Source: Caulobacterales bacterium
GTDB taxonomy: Bacteria > Pseudomonadota > Alphaproteobacteria > Caulobacterales > Parvularculaceae
DNA length: 64,000 nucleotides
Direction of reading: 5' to 3'
NCBI GenBank assembly: GCA_020638525.1
Contig: JACKIL010000003.1
Span: 1 to 64,000, forward strand
Part shown: positions 1 to 8,366 of the stretch, piece after piece
How the letters are laid out: the number at the start of each line of letters is the position of its first letter
Numbering within the stretch: the first letter of the stretch is position 1
Made by a program: the position numbers and the translations under genes
The notes under the pieces: model-generated
What the model was told of the DNA's origin: nothing
The model's database searches: none
Seen by the model: the letters and a program-made list of their open reading frames with translations, nothing else

Positions 1-354
1 AAGTTCCGAGCTGTGCACCTTTTTTCCATGCCAATCTGATAGCTCGAGATTATTCCAGACCGCATCGAGGAATAACGAAAAGTGCTGGTCTATCTCCTTA
101 AGTGCGGCCCCTAATACCCATGCCTGATATTCTGCATGAATATTCTTTCTCGCTTCTTCATCGATAAATTGGGGGAAAAATCCGTAGTCTATTCCACCGT
201 CTAACGCGAGATGTTCAGGGACCGCATTCCATTCCAATTTCTGCGAAATCTTGAGAAATGCGGCAGCCCTTCGAATTCCGATCTCTGCGATCTTGTTCGC
301 CGCTGAGAGGTCGATTTTGAGAACCACTTTCGGTGTCTCATTTTCTCCGCTCAC
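1..354 (-). CDS. Hypothetical protein, low GC, cut by window edge, coupled to thiC
   Basis: An uninterrupted frame runs from a GTG at 354-352 to the first base of the window (118 codons, no stop). The GTG overlaps the thiC stop TGA as GTGA, the usual sign of translational coupling. The predicted protein begins MSGENETPKVVLKIDL and has a mixed, soluble-looking composition with no signal peptide or membrane segment. GC over the first 240 bases is about 45% by hand count, far below the neighbouring thiC, which suggests horizontal acquisition. I do not recognise the family. Its place behind thiC under the same TPP riboswitch hints at co-expression with thiamine synthesis, but a chance neighbour is equally possible. 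Confidence 0.6.
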   Translation of the reverse strand, partial: MSGENETPKVVLKIDLSAANKIAEIGIRRAAAFLKISQKLEWNAVPEHLALDGGIDYGFFPQFIDEEARKNIHAEYQAWVLGAALKEIDQHFSLFLDAVWNNLELSDWHGKKVHSSEL

Positions 355-2249
355 AACCCCTCATTCGCCTTCTTCACAGCCTCAGCCTCAAGATAAAGCT
401 CGCTCCCCATCTCCTTGTACTTCTCGCTCATCTCGGCCATGCCGCGGTTGGCTTCTTCCGGATACAGCGCAGCCTTTTCGTTGTCGGAGAGGCCTGCCGC
501 ATAGTCGCGCACCTCGGCGGTGATTTTCATCGAGCAGAATTTCGGCCCGCACATGGAGCAGAAATGGGCGACCTTGTGCGCTTCTTTCGGGAGCGTCTGG
601 TCGTGGAAGTCGCGCGCGGTTTCCGGGTCGAGGGAGAGGTTGAACTGGTCTTCCCAGCGAAACTCGAAGCGCGCGCGCGACAGCGCATCATCGCGCACCT
701 GCGCGGCCGGGTGGCCCTTCGCAAGGTCCGCCGCGTGCGCTGCAAGCTTATAGGTGACGACGCCGACTTTCACGTCGTCGCGGTCGGGCAAGCCCAGATG
801 CTCCTTGGGCGTCACATAGCAAAGCATCGCCGTGCCGAACCAGCCGATCATCGCCGCGCCAATGCCGCTTGTGATGTGGTCGTAACCCGGCGCGATGTCG
901 GTCGTGAGCGGCCCGAGCGTGTAGAACGGCGCCTCGCCGCACTCTTTGAGCTGCTTTTCCATGTTCACTTTGATCTTGTGCATCGGCACGTGGCCGGGGC
1001 CTTCGATCATCACCTGGCAGCCATGCTTCCACGCGATCTGCGTGAGCTCGCCCAGCGTTTCGAGTTCTGCAAATTGCGCGCGGTCATTCGCATCCGCAAT
1101 CGACCCCGGTCGCAGGCCGTCGCCCAGCGAAAACGAAACATCATAGGCACGCATCAACTCGCAGATCTCTTCGAAATGCGTGTAGAGGAAGCTCTCCTTG
1201 TGATGGGCAAGGCACCACTTCGCCATGATGGAGCCGCCGCGCGAGACAATGCCCGTCACGCGCTTCGCCGTGAGGTGGATGTAAGGCAGGCGCACGCCGG
1301 CGTGGATCGTGAAGTAGTCAACGCCCTGCTCCGCCTGCTCGATCAGCGTGTCGCGATAGACTTCCCAGGTGAGGTCTTCCGCGACGCCGCCGACTTTTTC
1401 GAGCGCCTGATAGATCGGCACCGTGCCGATCGGGACCGGCGAATTGCGGATGATCCATTCGCGCGTGTTGTGAATGTTGCGGCCCGTCGACAGATCCATC
1501 ACCGTGTCGGCGCCCCAGCGCGTCGCCCACACCATCTTGTCGACTTCTTCCTCAACGGAAGAGGCGACAGCGGAATTGCCGATATTGGCGTTGATCTTCA
1601 CAAGGAAGTTTCGGCCGATAATCATCGGCTCCGATTCCGGGTGATTGATGTTCGCCGGAATAATGGCGCGGCCTTTCGCAATTTCATCGCGCACGAATTC
1701 CGGCGTGATGAAAGGCGGAATCTCCGCGCCGAAGCTCTCGCCGAGAGCAACCGTTTGCTCCGCATTCTCAAGCATCTTCTTGCGGCCGAGATTTTCGCGG
1801 ATCGCGACATATTCCATTTCGCGCGTGATAATTCCGGCGCGCGCGAATTCAAGCTGCGTCACCGGCTTGCCCGTAAGACCGCGAAGCGGCGCGCGCAGAT
1901 TCGAAAATTCACGCGCGAGATATTTGCCCGCCGCGCCGCCATTATCTTCAGGCTTCACCGCGCGGCCCTGATATTCCTCAACGCCGCCACGCTCGATCAC
2001 CCATTCGCGGCGCAAAGCGCCAAGCCCCTTCTCGACATCGATCTTGACCGCCGGATCGGTATAGGGCCCTGACGGGTCGTAAACCGGAACGGCCGGTTCG
2101 TTCGCAGACGGATGAAGATCGATCTCGCGCACCGGCACGCGGATATCCGGAAAGAGATCGCCCGCGACATAGACCTTGCGGCTCGCGGGCAGCGACCCGG
2201 TCGTCACTTCCGGCGTCTTGAAATCGGATTCCGGGATCGGCTTGTTCAT
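351..2249 (-). CDS. thiC: Phosphomethylpyrimidine synthase ThiC
   Basis: ThiC is the radical-SAM-type enzyme that turns aminoimidazole ribotide into hydroxymethylpyrimidine phosphate in thiamine synthesis. The 632-residue product has the usual length and carries the C-terminal CSMCGPKFC motif (C-x2-C-x4-C, near residue 570) that binds the 4Fe-4S cluster. It also has typical ThiC blocks such as EGPGHVPMHKI and GLGDGLRPGSIADA-like sequence. The start was set at 2249 (MNKPIPESD), which has an AAGAAG-like ribosome site; the longer open frame upstream runs through the riboswitch. A TPP riboswitch lies upstream at 2363-2452, so expression is expected to fall when TPP is plentiful. Confidence 0.97.
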   Translation of the reverse strand: MNKPIPESDFKTPEVTTGSLPASRKVYVAGDLFPDIRVPVREIDLHPSANEPAVPVYDPSGPYTDPAVKIDVEKGLGALRREWVIERGGVEEYQGRAVKPEDNGGAAGKYLAREFSNLRAPLRGLTGKPVTQLEFARAGIITREMEYVAIRENLGRKKMLENAEQTVALGESFGAEIPPFITPEFVRDEIAKGRAIIPANINHPESEPMIIGRNFLVKINANIGNSAVASSVEEEVDKMVWATRWGADTVMDLSTGRNIHNTREWIIRNSPVPIGTVPIYQALEKVGGVAEDLTWEVYRDTLIEQAEQGVDYFTIHAGVRLPYIHLTAKRVTGIVSRGGSIMAKWCLAHHKESFLYTHFEEICELMRAYDVSFSLGDGLRPGSIADANDRAQFAELETLGELTQIAWKHGCQVMIEGPGHVPMHKIKVNMEKQLKECGEAPFYTLGPLTTDIAPGYDHITSGIGAAMIGWFGTAMLCYVTPKEHLGLPDRDDVKVGVVTYKLAAHAADLAKGHPAAQVRDDALSRARFEFRWEDQFNLSLDPETARDFHDQTLPKEAHKVAHFCSMCGPKFCSMKITAEVRDYAAGLSDNEKAALYPEEANRGMAEMSEKYKEMGSELYLEAEAVKKANEGL

Positions 2250-2264
2250 GGCGCGCTTCTTTCT

Positions 2265-2358
2265 GGCCTTCTTCGAAGGCCACGTTTTGGCCGGCCTTCT
2301 TCCGAAGGCCCGTTTTGGGCGGCGCAATTGTTGGGAGAATGAGAGGGCTTTCGGCCCT
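2265..2358 (-). promoter_or_regulatory. Three hairpins in the thiC leader after the riboswitch
   Basis: Between the TPP aptamer and the thiC start lie three perfect stems: AGGGC/GCCCT at 2344-2358, GGCCTTC/GAAGGCC at 2293-2310, and the same 7-bp stem repeated at 2265-2281 just before the ribosome site. None is followed by a U run on the minus strand, so they do not look like an intrinsic terminator. They could form the expression platform or mRNA-stability elements. The function is inference; the stems are read directly. Confidence 0.5.
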
Positions 2359-2362
2359 TTTT

Positions 2363-2452
2363 CCGTCCCTACGCCGGCGCAACCCGGATCAGGTTCAAAG
2401 GGTGCTCCGGATACGCATCCAGATCTCAGCGGGTTTTCCCGCGCCCCTCGGA
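2363..2452 (-). promoter_or_regulatory. TPP riboswitch (THI element) of thiC
   Basis: On the minus strand the conserved THI-box blocks appear in order: a GGGGCGCGGG-like 5' arm, CTGAGAT, ACCCTTTGAACCTGATC, and the closing GGCGTAGGGA. These are the pyrimidine- and pyrophosphate-sensor helices of the TPP aptamer. The position directly upstream of thiC is the classical one. It should repress thiC and the coupled downstream gene when TPP binds. Confidence 0.95.
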
Positions 2453-2575
2453 CTAACTTCGCCCGTGGTAGCAAATCGCCGCGCCCCGAACAAGGAGCCC
2501 GCTACAGTCGCTATACTTGCAGCGCGGGCGGGCGCGCCTATGATCCCCGCCAAACGAACCAGAAAGGGACACGCC

Positions 2576-3127
2576 ATGCGCGCATTCGCGACCAGCTTCC
2601 TCTCCGCCGCCCTCCTTACGCTCGCCGCAGCGCCCTCGGCCTTCGCGGATGAGACGGCGTTCCACGCCGGATCGGTCATCACCGGCTATGGCAAGGTCGC
2701 GACGGTCGACGCGGACATGGCCATCCCGAAGAACATGAAATTCAAGGTGCGTTTCGACGTTCGCCCCGCCGCGACGCCCGGCGAGGTCAACCGCTCCTTC
2801 GACACGGCTGCGCGCTTCATCAACATGCATGTCGAGCACGGCGTGCCGCTGAAGAACATCAACCTCGCCATCGTCGTGCATGGCCCGGCGACGGTCGACC
2901 TTGCGAAGGACGAACTTTATTCGGCGAGGAACGGCGTTCCGAACGCGACCGCGCCGCTTATCGCGGAACTCATCAAGAATGGCGTGAAAATCTATGTCTG
3001 CGGCCAGGCCGCAGCGATGCATGACGTCGCGAAAGAAGACCTTCTGCCCGGCGTCGAAGTCGCGCTCTCGGCGATGACCGCGCACGCTGTTCTCGATGCG
3101 GAAGGCTACGTGCTGAATCCGTTCTAG
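2576..3127 (+). CDS. Exported DsrE-family protein
   Basis: This 183-residue protein has a clear Sec signal peptide (MRAFATSFLSAALLTLAAAP with an AFA-type cleavage site) followed by a DsrE/DsrF-like fold. Typical elements are INLAIVVHGPAT, ELIKNGVKIYVCGQAA with the single conserved cysteine, and a C-terminal GV.VALSAMTAHAVL segment. DsrE-like proteins handle sulfur or act as small redox or binding proteins; the periplasmic ones are of unknown role. The ATG at 2576 was chosen because AAAGGGA precedes it and it begins the signal peptide. The gene converges on the M20 peptidase, and their stops sit in one small hairpin. Confidence 0.85.
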   Translation: MRAFATSFLSAALLTLAAAPSAFADETAFHAGSVITGYGKVATVDADMAIPKNMKFKVRFDVRPAATPGEVNRSFDTAARFINMHVEHGVPLKNINLAIVVHGPATVDLAKDELYSARNGVPNATAPLIAELIKNGVKIYVCGQAAAMHDVAKEDLLPGVEVALSAMTAHAVLDAEGYVLNPF

Positions 3128-3137
3128 GTTTTAGAAC
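3121..3137. terminator. Short hairpin spanning two convergent stop codons
   Basis: GTTCTA and TAGAAC form a 6-bp stem with a 5-base loop; the stem contains the stop codons of both the DsrE gene and the M20 peptidase gene. It may act as a weak bidirectional terminator, but the stem is short and lacks a U run. Confidence 0.35.
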
Positions 3138-4447
3138 TTCTGCGCATCCTCGCGCGTCAGGCGGTAGATGAGAATGGCCGCGCGCGCAGTCACCTCTTCG
3201 AGGGTGGCCAAATCGACGCTTTCCTCAAGGGTGTGCGCGCCTTCGCCGCGCACGCCGAGACCGTCCATCGAAGCGGGAACAAGCGGCGCGACAAAGGAGA
3301 TATCGGCGGCGCCGCGTTGCGCAGGATCATTTCCCGTCACCGCGCCATAGCCGAGATCTTCGCTGACGCCTGAAAAGACTGCAAGCAGCGCCTTGTTGCC
3401 TTCTGTCGGCGCCATCGCCGGGTAGCTGTCGGTGAATTCAATCGACGCATTCGTATGCGGAAGGTGCTGCGCGACGATCTTGCGCATGCGCTCTCGCGCG
3501 CTTTCCTTCTGCTCTTCCGAGATGAAGCGAAGCCCGCCATCGACGACGACCTTTTGCGCGACGACATTCGTCTTGCCGAAAGCCTCGCCCGCCGTGCGCT
3601 CTTCGTCATAGGTCACATCCGTGCCGCCAACGATGACGCCCGGATTGAAGGTGAGATATTTCTCTTTGTGAAGCTTGTCGTAAAACGCGTTCAAGATGCG
3701 GCTCGCTTCGAAGACAGCGCCGGCGCCGACTTCCTTGCTGAAAATGCCGCTCGAATGGCGACGAAGGCCTGTTGTCGTCAGCGTCCAGCCAGAGCTGCCG
3801 CGGCGCGAGGTGACGACGGCGCCTTCTTCGCCGCCTTCGAAGTTGAGCGCGACATCGGTGCGGCCCGCCGCCTCGATCAGCGACTTGCGCGAAATGCTCA
3901 CCGGCTGGCCGGGCGCCTCTTCATCGCCGGTGAAGAGCACTTCGATCTTGGCGCCATCGAGCGCGCCTGCTTCTTTCAGGGCTTTGAGGGCGTAGAGCAC
4001 GACGACGTCGCCGCCCTTCATGTCGGCCGTCCCCGGCCCCCAGCCCTTGTCGCCATCGCGGCGGAACTTCGTTCCCTCGCTCGCGCCGTCGAACACCGTG
4101 TCGATATGGCCGATCAGAAGCACCCGGTTTCCGCGCTCGCCTTCACGTTTGGCGTGGAAATGGCCTGCGCGGTTAAGCTCGGCGGGGAGCGTCTCCCATT
4201 CGGTCTCGAAGCCGAGACCATCAAAGGCGCCGGCGAAGAGATCGCCCACGGCGCGCACCCCATCAGCATTCATCGTGCCGGAATTGATGTCGACCGCCTG
4301 CCCCAGAAACGCGATCTGCTCTTCGAGGCTCGCTTTCACGCTTTCGACGATCTGCGCCTCCTGCGCGGAAAGCGGCTCAGCCGCAACTGGCGTTGCAAGC
4401 GCCGCCAGAAACAGAACTGCGCCGGTCAAATTCGTCGAAAGTCTCAT
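3131..4447 (-). CDS. Exported M20 metallohydrolase (carboxypeptidase G2-like)
   Basis: M20 enzymes are two-zinc hydrolases that cleave amide bonds of small acyl-amino compounds. After a signal peptide (MRLSTNLTGAVLFLAALATP) come the metal-site motifs GHIDTVFD, GPGTADMKGG, the catalytic FTGDEEAPG and NFEGGE. A dimerisation domain follows, and late sequence RGAADISFV is typical of the glutamate-carboxypeptidase branch. The 438-residue length fits. ATG 4447 was preferred to the adjacent ATG 4450 because GGAGG then sits at a better distance. It lies 84 bases after the exported gene headed by a second TPP riboswitch, with no clear terminator between, so it may share that control. The substrate is unknown. 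Confidence 0.85.
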   Translation of the reverse strand: MRLSTNLTGAVLFLAALATPVAAEPLSAQEAQIVESVKASLEEQIAFLGQAVDINSGTMNADGVRAVGDLFAGAFDGLGFETEWETLPAELNRAGHFHAKREGERGNRVLLIGHIDTVFDGASEGTKFRRDGDKGWGPGTADMKGGDVVVLYALKALKEAGALDGAKIEVLFTGDEEAPGQPVSISRKSLIEAAGRTDVALNFEGGEEGAVVTSRRGSSGWTLTTTGLRRHSSGIFSKEVGAGAVFEASRILNAFYDKLHKEKYLTFNPGVIVGGTDVTYDEERTAGEAFGKTNVVAQKVVVDGGLRFISEEQKESARERMRKIVAQHLPHTNASIEFTDSYPAMAPTEGNKALLAVFSGVSEDLGYGAVTGNDPAQRGAADISFVAPLVPASMDGLGVRGEGAHTLEESVDLATLEEVTARAAILIYRLTREDAQKF

Positions 4448-4531
4448 CATGCGCCCTCCAAGCTTGGTCGGGCGCAACGATGCAGCGTTTAGGGCGGCTT
4501 GGCAAATGGGCGGACCGCGCCGAATTGTCTG

Positions 4532-5365
4532 CTAGTTCGTCTTGCCGAGAGGCGGCTCGAAGACCGAAGCCGTTGGCAGCTCGCCGCGGAAGATCGCAGC
4601 GTTCTCGTCGCGCACGCCGCCAAGGCTTGCGACGATTTCCCCCGCCATCACTTTGGCGAGCGCGGAGCGCCCGGCCGTTCCCATGCGCGCCGCGGCGAAG
4701 CCCGCCCACACCCGCTCATCGCCTTTGCTCAGATAGACCGTCAGCGAAACCGAACGCTCGCCAAGTTTGCCCACATCCTTGTCATAATAGACCGTGTGCG
4801 GATCGAAAGCGATGGATGCGGGAACATTGCGGCCGAAGCGGTCGTCGCGCTGTGGGTCGGAAAGCGAGGGCGCAAAACGGATCGGGCTTTGCGGCGGCGT
4901 TTTCTTGAACTCGTTCTGGACCTCAGCCGAATAGGTGAGCGTGAAATCAGCTTCATCCTCGCGCGCAGATATGCGGTAGCCCTGCTTTGCGAGTTCTGCG
5001 AGCAGCGCGGCCCGCACTTCCGCCTCCAGCACGGTTTCGTGCACTTCAGGCAGGAAAAGCCGCGCGCCGGAAATGTTCAGCGCCGCGCCGTCTTCGGCAT
5101 AGGGAAAGGTCTTGAGCCAGCCGGCGCCGAGAAGATCGCCGCCCGGCGCTGCATCTGCGTGCGCCGTCTTGCCCAGGTCGATTTGGGCGCCCGCACTCGG
5201 CGCATTGAGCTGCCCAGCGCACGCCGCGCCGACAAACGCCGCAGAGAGCGCAAACCCTGCCGCTGCGGCGCTCGCTGCGATCCGTCGCGCAAGCAACCGC
5301 TCCAATGAAAAAGAGAATCCCGATGACGACGCCGGCGTGCTGCGGACGTTAGATGTCGAAACCAT
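4532..5365 (-). CDS. Exported protein, DUF4136-like, behind a TPP riboswitch
   Basis: The 277-residue product has a long basic N-region containing ARRIAAS, a hydrophobic stretch (AASAAAAGFALSAAFVG) and AACAG, which could be a poor lipobox or a signal-peptidase site. The later part, with VRAALLAELAKQGYRIS, EADFTLTYSAEVQ and SVSLTVYL, resembles DUF4136-type small outer-membrane lipoproteins; that match is from memory and is tentative. The first ATG (5365) follows a CTGGAG ribosome site. The leader contains a TPP aptamer 120 bases upstream, which is unusual for a gene with no thiamine annotation. It probably forms an operon with the M20 hydrolase. Confidence 0.7.
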   Translation of the reverse strand: MVSTSNVRSTPASSSGFSFSLERLLARRIAASAAAAGFALSAAFVGAACAGQLNAPSAGAQIDLGKTAHADAAPGGDLLGAGWLKTFPYAEDGAALNISGARLFLPEVHETVLEAEVRAALLAELAKQGYRISAREDEADFTLTYSAEVQNEFKKTPPQSPIRFAPSLSDPQRDDRFGRNVPASIAFDPHTVYYDKDVGKLGERSVSLTVYLSKGDERVWAGFAAARMGTAGRSALAKVMAGEIVASLGGVRDENAAIFRGELPTASVFEPPLGKTN

Positions 5366-5485
5366 TCAACGCTCCAGCTGCCGGGCTCGCTCGCCACTGG
5401 CGCCACAAACTGCTTCTAAAACGTCGCCTTCCCCACCGCCGCAATTGCTTTCGGGCCTGACGGCGAGGAAGCCGACTTTGATGTT

Positions 5486-5580
5486 CCGTCCCTGCGCCGG
5501 AATGACCCGGATCAGGTTCGAAGGGTGCTTCTCAGTCCTCTTGAGCCCTTGCTCCCTGGCGCGCATTGCTGCACCTCGCC
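5486..5580 (-). promoter_or_regulatory. Second TPP riboswitch, upstream of an exported-protein gene
   Basis: On the minus strand the blocks GAGGTGCAG, ACTGAGA, ACCCTTCGAACCTGATCC and CCGGCGCAGGGA match the TPP aptamer core in order; the P3 arm is longer than in the thiC copy. The next gene on the same strand starts at 5365 and is not a known thiamine gene. The gene-free stretch 5366-5815 otherwise holds a weak hairpin near 5590-5612 (CGCCG/CGGCG) and nothing else I can recognise upstream of the aptamer. Confidence 0.88.
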
Positions 5581-5815
5581 TCGCCCTACGCCGCTTCATT
5601 TTGAAACGGCGAGACGCGATGCCGGAGAGTTGCGCGTCGCACGAGCTGTCGTCCTATGGCGACAGGCAGGACGCCCCTCGGAACAAAAAGATGGTGCTAC
5701 AAGCGCGCCGGAAACTCAAGAAAAATCGGCGGAAACCGCAAGGGTCGCGATTAAACTTTGACCATCTTGCGCGCACGAATTTCCGCGCGGCGCAAGCTTC
5801 TCATCCGTACAGAAA

Positions 5816-6274
5816 TCAGTCGCGATTTTCTGCGATCGTGAGCGCGCGAGCGATCGCCGCACGCATTGCGCCGGTCGAATGCCCCGCCGTCAGAACATCG
5901 ATCACTTCTTCCGTTTGCGGATCATAAAGCACAGTGAAACCCGTCGCTTTCGCATAACGGTCGAAGACGGGCCCGAACCCATCTGCAAGCGCGGCGTCGC
6001 GCACTTCTTCCGTCTCACCGAAGGTGAAGTCGTATTCGACGAATTTGACAGGCTTGTCCGCGAAGGAAGGAATGGCTTTCGCGAGTTTCGGTTCGAGGAT
6101 CTTGCACGCCGTGCACCAGGCGGAGGCGAATGTCGCGGCGATCACTTCCGGATCGCGGTCGAGCGCGTATTCCGCGCTTGTCGCGCGCCCGCGGCCCGCC
6201 AGCGCGAAGGCGGCGAGGCCCGCGGCTGCGAGAGCAAGAAAGATAAAATTGCGACGTTTCACAGCGATTTTCAT
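5816..6274 (-). CDS. Exported or membrane-anchored thioredoxin-fold protein
   Basis: This 152-residue protein starts with a twin-basic, hydrophobic leader (MKIAVKRRNFIFLALAAAG). A thioredoxin-like domain follows with the redox site WCTACK at about residues 54-59, a beta strand VKFVEYDFT, and TGFTVLYD in place of the cis-proline region. The leader suggests it faces the periplasm. It lacks the full DsbA/TlpA motifs, so a general thiol oxidoreductase is the safest call. The start at 6274 was chosen to begin at the leader; an ATG at 6286 is also possible. It is followed after 67 bases by purA on the other side, with no sign of shared function. Confidence 0.8.
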   Translation of the reverse strand: MKIAVKRRNFIFLALAAAGLAAFALAGRGRATSAEYALDRDPEVIAATFASAWCTACKILEPKLAKAIPSFADKPVKFVEYDFTFGETEEVRDAALADGFGPVFDRYAKATGFTVLYDPQTEEVIDVLTAGHSTGAMRAAIARALTIAENRD

Positions 6275-6341
6275 GGGCGCAAGCATAGCAGATGGGCGCG
6301 CAGGCGCACGCACGCAGGCGATCACTTATCGGCGAAAATCA

Positions 6342-7634
6342 TTACCCCTGGAACGGGTCTTTCATCAGGATGACGTCGTCGCGCTCGGGGCTCGTCGAGA
6401 CCATGGCGACGGGCGTTTCGATCAGCTCCTCGATGCGGCGGACATATTTGACGGCCTGCGCCGGCAGGTCCGCCCAGGAACGCGCGCACGCCGTCGAAGC
6501 TGACCAGCCTTCGACCGTCTCATAGATCGGCTCGATGACCGTCGTCTTGTCGACGCCGGCGGGAAGATAATCGAACTCCTTGCCGCCGATCCTGTAGCCG
6601 ACGCCGACTTTGAGTTCGTCGAGGCCGTCGAGCACGTCGAGTTTCGTCAGCGCGATGCCGTTGACGCCGGAGACTTTCAGCGACTGGCGCACGAGCGCTG
6701 CATCGAACCAGCCGCAGCGGCGCTTCCTGCCCGTCACCGTGCCGAATTCGTGGCCGCGCTCGCCGAGCCGCTGGCCGACTGCATCAACAAGCTCTGTCGG
6801 GAACGGGCCTTCGCCGACGCGCGTCGTGTAGGCTTTGACGATTCCAAGCACATAACCGACAGCGCCCGGCCCAAGGCCGGAACCCGTCGCGGCCTGCCCC
6901 GCCACCGTGTTCGACGAGGTGACATAAGGATAGGTGCCGTGATCGACATCGAGAAGGACGCCCTGCGCGCCTTCGAAGAGGATGCGCTTGCCGGTGCGGC
7001 GCGCCTCATCGAGAAGCCGCCAGACCGGCCGGACGAACGGCGCGACTTTCGGCGCGATCTCTTTCAGTTGCGCGACAAGCCCGCCCGCTTCGACTTCGGC
7101 CGCACCGAATCCGCGGCGCAGCGCATTATGGTGGACGAGAAGGTTTTCAACTTTCTCCTCCAGTCGCTCCGGATACAGAAGATCGACGACCCGCAGCGCA
7201 CGCCGCCCGGCGCGGTCTTCATAAGCGGGCCCGATGCCGCGCTTCGTCGTGCCGATCTTGACGCCGGTATTCGACGTCTCGCGCATCTGGTCGAGTTCCT
7301 GATGGACAGGCAGGATCAGCGTCGCGTTTTCGGCGATGACGAGGTTCGCCGGCGTCACCTTCACGCCCTGCGCTTCGATGCGGCCGATTTCATTGATGAG
7401 CGCGAACGGATCGACGACGACGCCCGAGCCAATGACGCCGAGGCAGTTCGGCCGAACGACGCCCGAGGGAAGCAGCGACAGCTTGTAGACGACGCCGTCA
7501 ATGACGAGCGTATGGCCCGCATTGTGCCCGCCCTGAAAGCGCACCACGACATCCGCGCGCGCCGACAGCCAGTCGACAATCTTGCCCTTGCCTTCGTCGC
7601 CCCACTGGGCGCCGATGACTGCGACGTCAGCCAT
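6342..7634 (-). CDS. purA: Adenylosuccinate synthetase PurA
   Basis: PurA joins IMP and aspartate using GTP, the first committed step to AMP. The 430-residue product begins MADVAVIGAQWGDEGKGKIVD, with the glycine-rich GTP loop and catalytic Asp and His (GGHNAGHT). It also has the conserved KRGIGPAYEDRAGR, LFEGAQGVLLDVDHGTYPYVTSSN and GRKRRCGWFD blocks. The start at 7634 has an AGAGGAT ribosome site; the longer open frame upstream is non-coding. It stands alone, without other pur genes in the window, as is common in alphaproteobacteria. Confidence 0.98.
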   Translation of the reverse strand: MADVAVIGAQWGDEGKGKIVDWLSARADVVVRFQGGHNAGHTLVIDGVVYKLSLLPSGVVRPNCLGVIGSGVVVDPFALINEIGRIEAQGVKVTPANLVIAENATLILPVHQELDQMRETSNTGVKIGTTKRGIGPAYEDRAGRRALRVVDLLYPERLEEKVENLLVHHNALRRGFGAAEVEAGGLVAQLKEIAPKVAPFVRPVWRLLDEARRTGKRILFEGAQGVLLDVDHGTYPYVTSSNTVAGQAATGSGLGPGAVGYVLGIVKAYTTRVGEGPFPTELVDAVGQRLGERGHEFGTVTGRKRRCGWFDAALVRQSLKVSGVNGIALTKLDVLDGLDELKVGVGYRIGGKEFDYLPAGVDKTTVIEPIYETVEGWSASTACARSWADLPAQAVKYVRRIEELIETPVAMVSTSPERDDVILMKDPFQG

Positions 7635-7832
7635 GCCGGATCCTCTCTTTCGGTGATTCCGGGCGCACAATAGGGTCTCGCAGGGCCCCGTCAATGACCG
7701 CCTGAAGGAGCGTTTGGGCGTTAGCGGACGCAGCGACGATTGGCCTCCCCGGGAGGTTGCCCCGCCCCTCTCATGCAGGCATTGTCGTGAGCACGGGACG
7801 GGCGCGCGCTTCAAGAATTCGGAGGGCGAACC

Positions 7833-8366
7833 ATGAAACTTATCCAGATTATCGGCGCGGCCTGCCTCGCCGCTTCTACGGCCTATGCGCAATCGCAAAC
7901 CCCGCCAGCACAGCCGGCGCCGCCGCCCTGCCAGGAAGCGGTCTTCCATCAATTCGACTTCTGGACGGGCGAGTGGGAAGTCTTCACCCCGCAAGGCCAG
8001 AAGGCCGGCGAGAATTCAATCACGGTCGAAGAAAACGGCTGCCTGCTCGTCGAACGCTGGAACGGCGCAGGCGGTTCGACGGGGCAGAGCTACAACTTCG
8101 TCGACCTCGAAACCGGGAAATGGCGCCAGGTCTGGGTGAGCCCCGGAACGACGATCGATTATTCCGGCGCGCTCAACGAGAAAGGCGAAATGGTCCTTGA
8201 AGGGACGATCGGCTATGCAGGCGCGGCCAGCGCACCGTTCCGCGGCGTGTGGACGCCGAACGAAGACGGCAGCGTCACGCAGCATTTCACGCAATACGAC
8301 CCCGAGAAGAAAGTCTGGAACGACTGGTTCATCGGCGTCTACAAGCGCAAGGCCGCCGAAGACTAG
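7833..8366 (+). CDS. Exported DUF1579-like protein
   Basis: A signal peptide (MKLIQIIGAACLAASTAYA) precedes a proline-rich linker and a beta-rich domain starting with HQFDFWTGEWEVF. That block marks a family of small secreted proteins related to DUF1579. No catalytic motif is visible. GGAGGG sits eight bases before the ATG at 7833. It converges with the amidohydrolase gene at 8363, and the two stop codons overlap in a CTAG tetranucleotide. The family role is unknown; lipid or ligand binding is only a guess from the beta-barrel-like pattern. Confidence 0.8.
   Translation: MKLIQIIGAACLAASTAYAQSQTPPAQPAPPPCQEAVFHQFDFWTGEWEVFTPQGQKAGENSITVEENGCLLVERWNGAGGSTGQSYNFVDLETGKWRQVWVSPGTTIDYSGALNEKGEMVLEGTIGYAGAASAPFRGVWTPNEDGSVTQHFTQYDPEKKVWNDWFIGVYKRKAAED

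Noticed and set aside
961..1000. CACGTG-containing stretch in thiC as a second parS
   Set aside because: Only the central six bases match; the outer arms differ from the consensus, and it lies in conserved coding sequence.
333..2072. A 579-codon plus-strand frame opposite thiC
   Set aside because: Same antisense effect; no domain, no ribosome site, and thiC is full length.
8363..8366. Overlap of the stops of two convergent genes as a possible regulatory signal
   Set aside because: A four-base CTAG overlap arises easily between convergent genes and carries no other feature.
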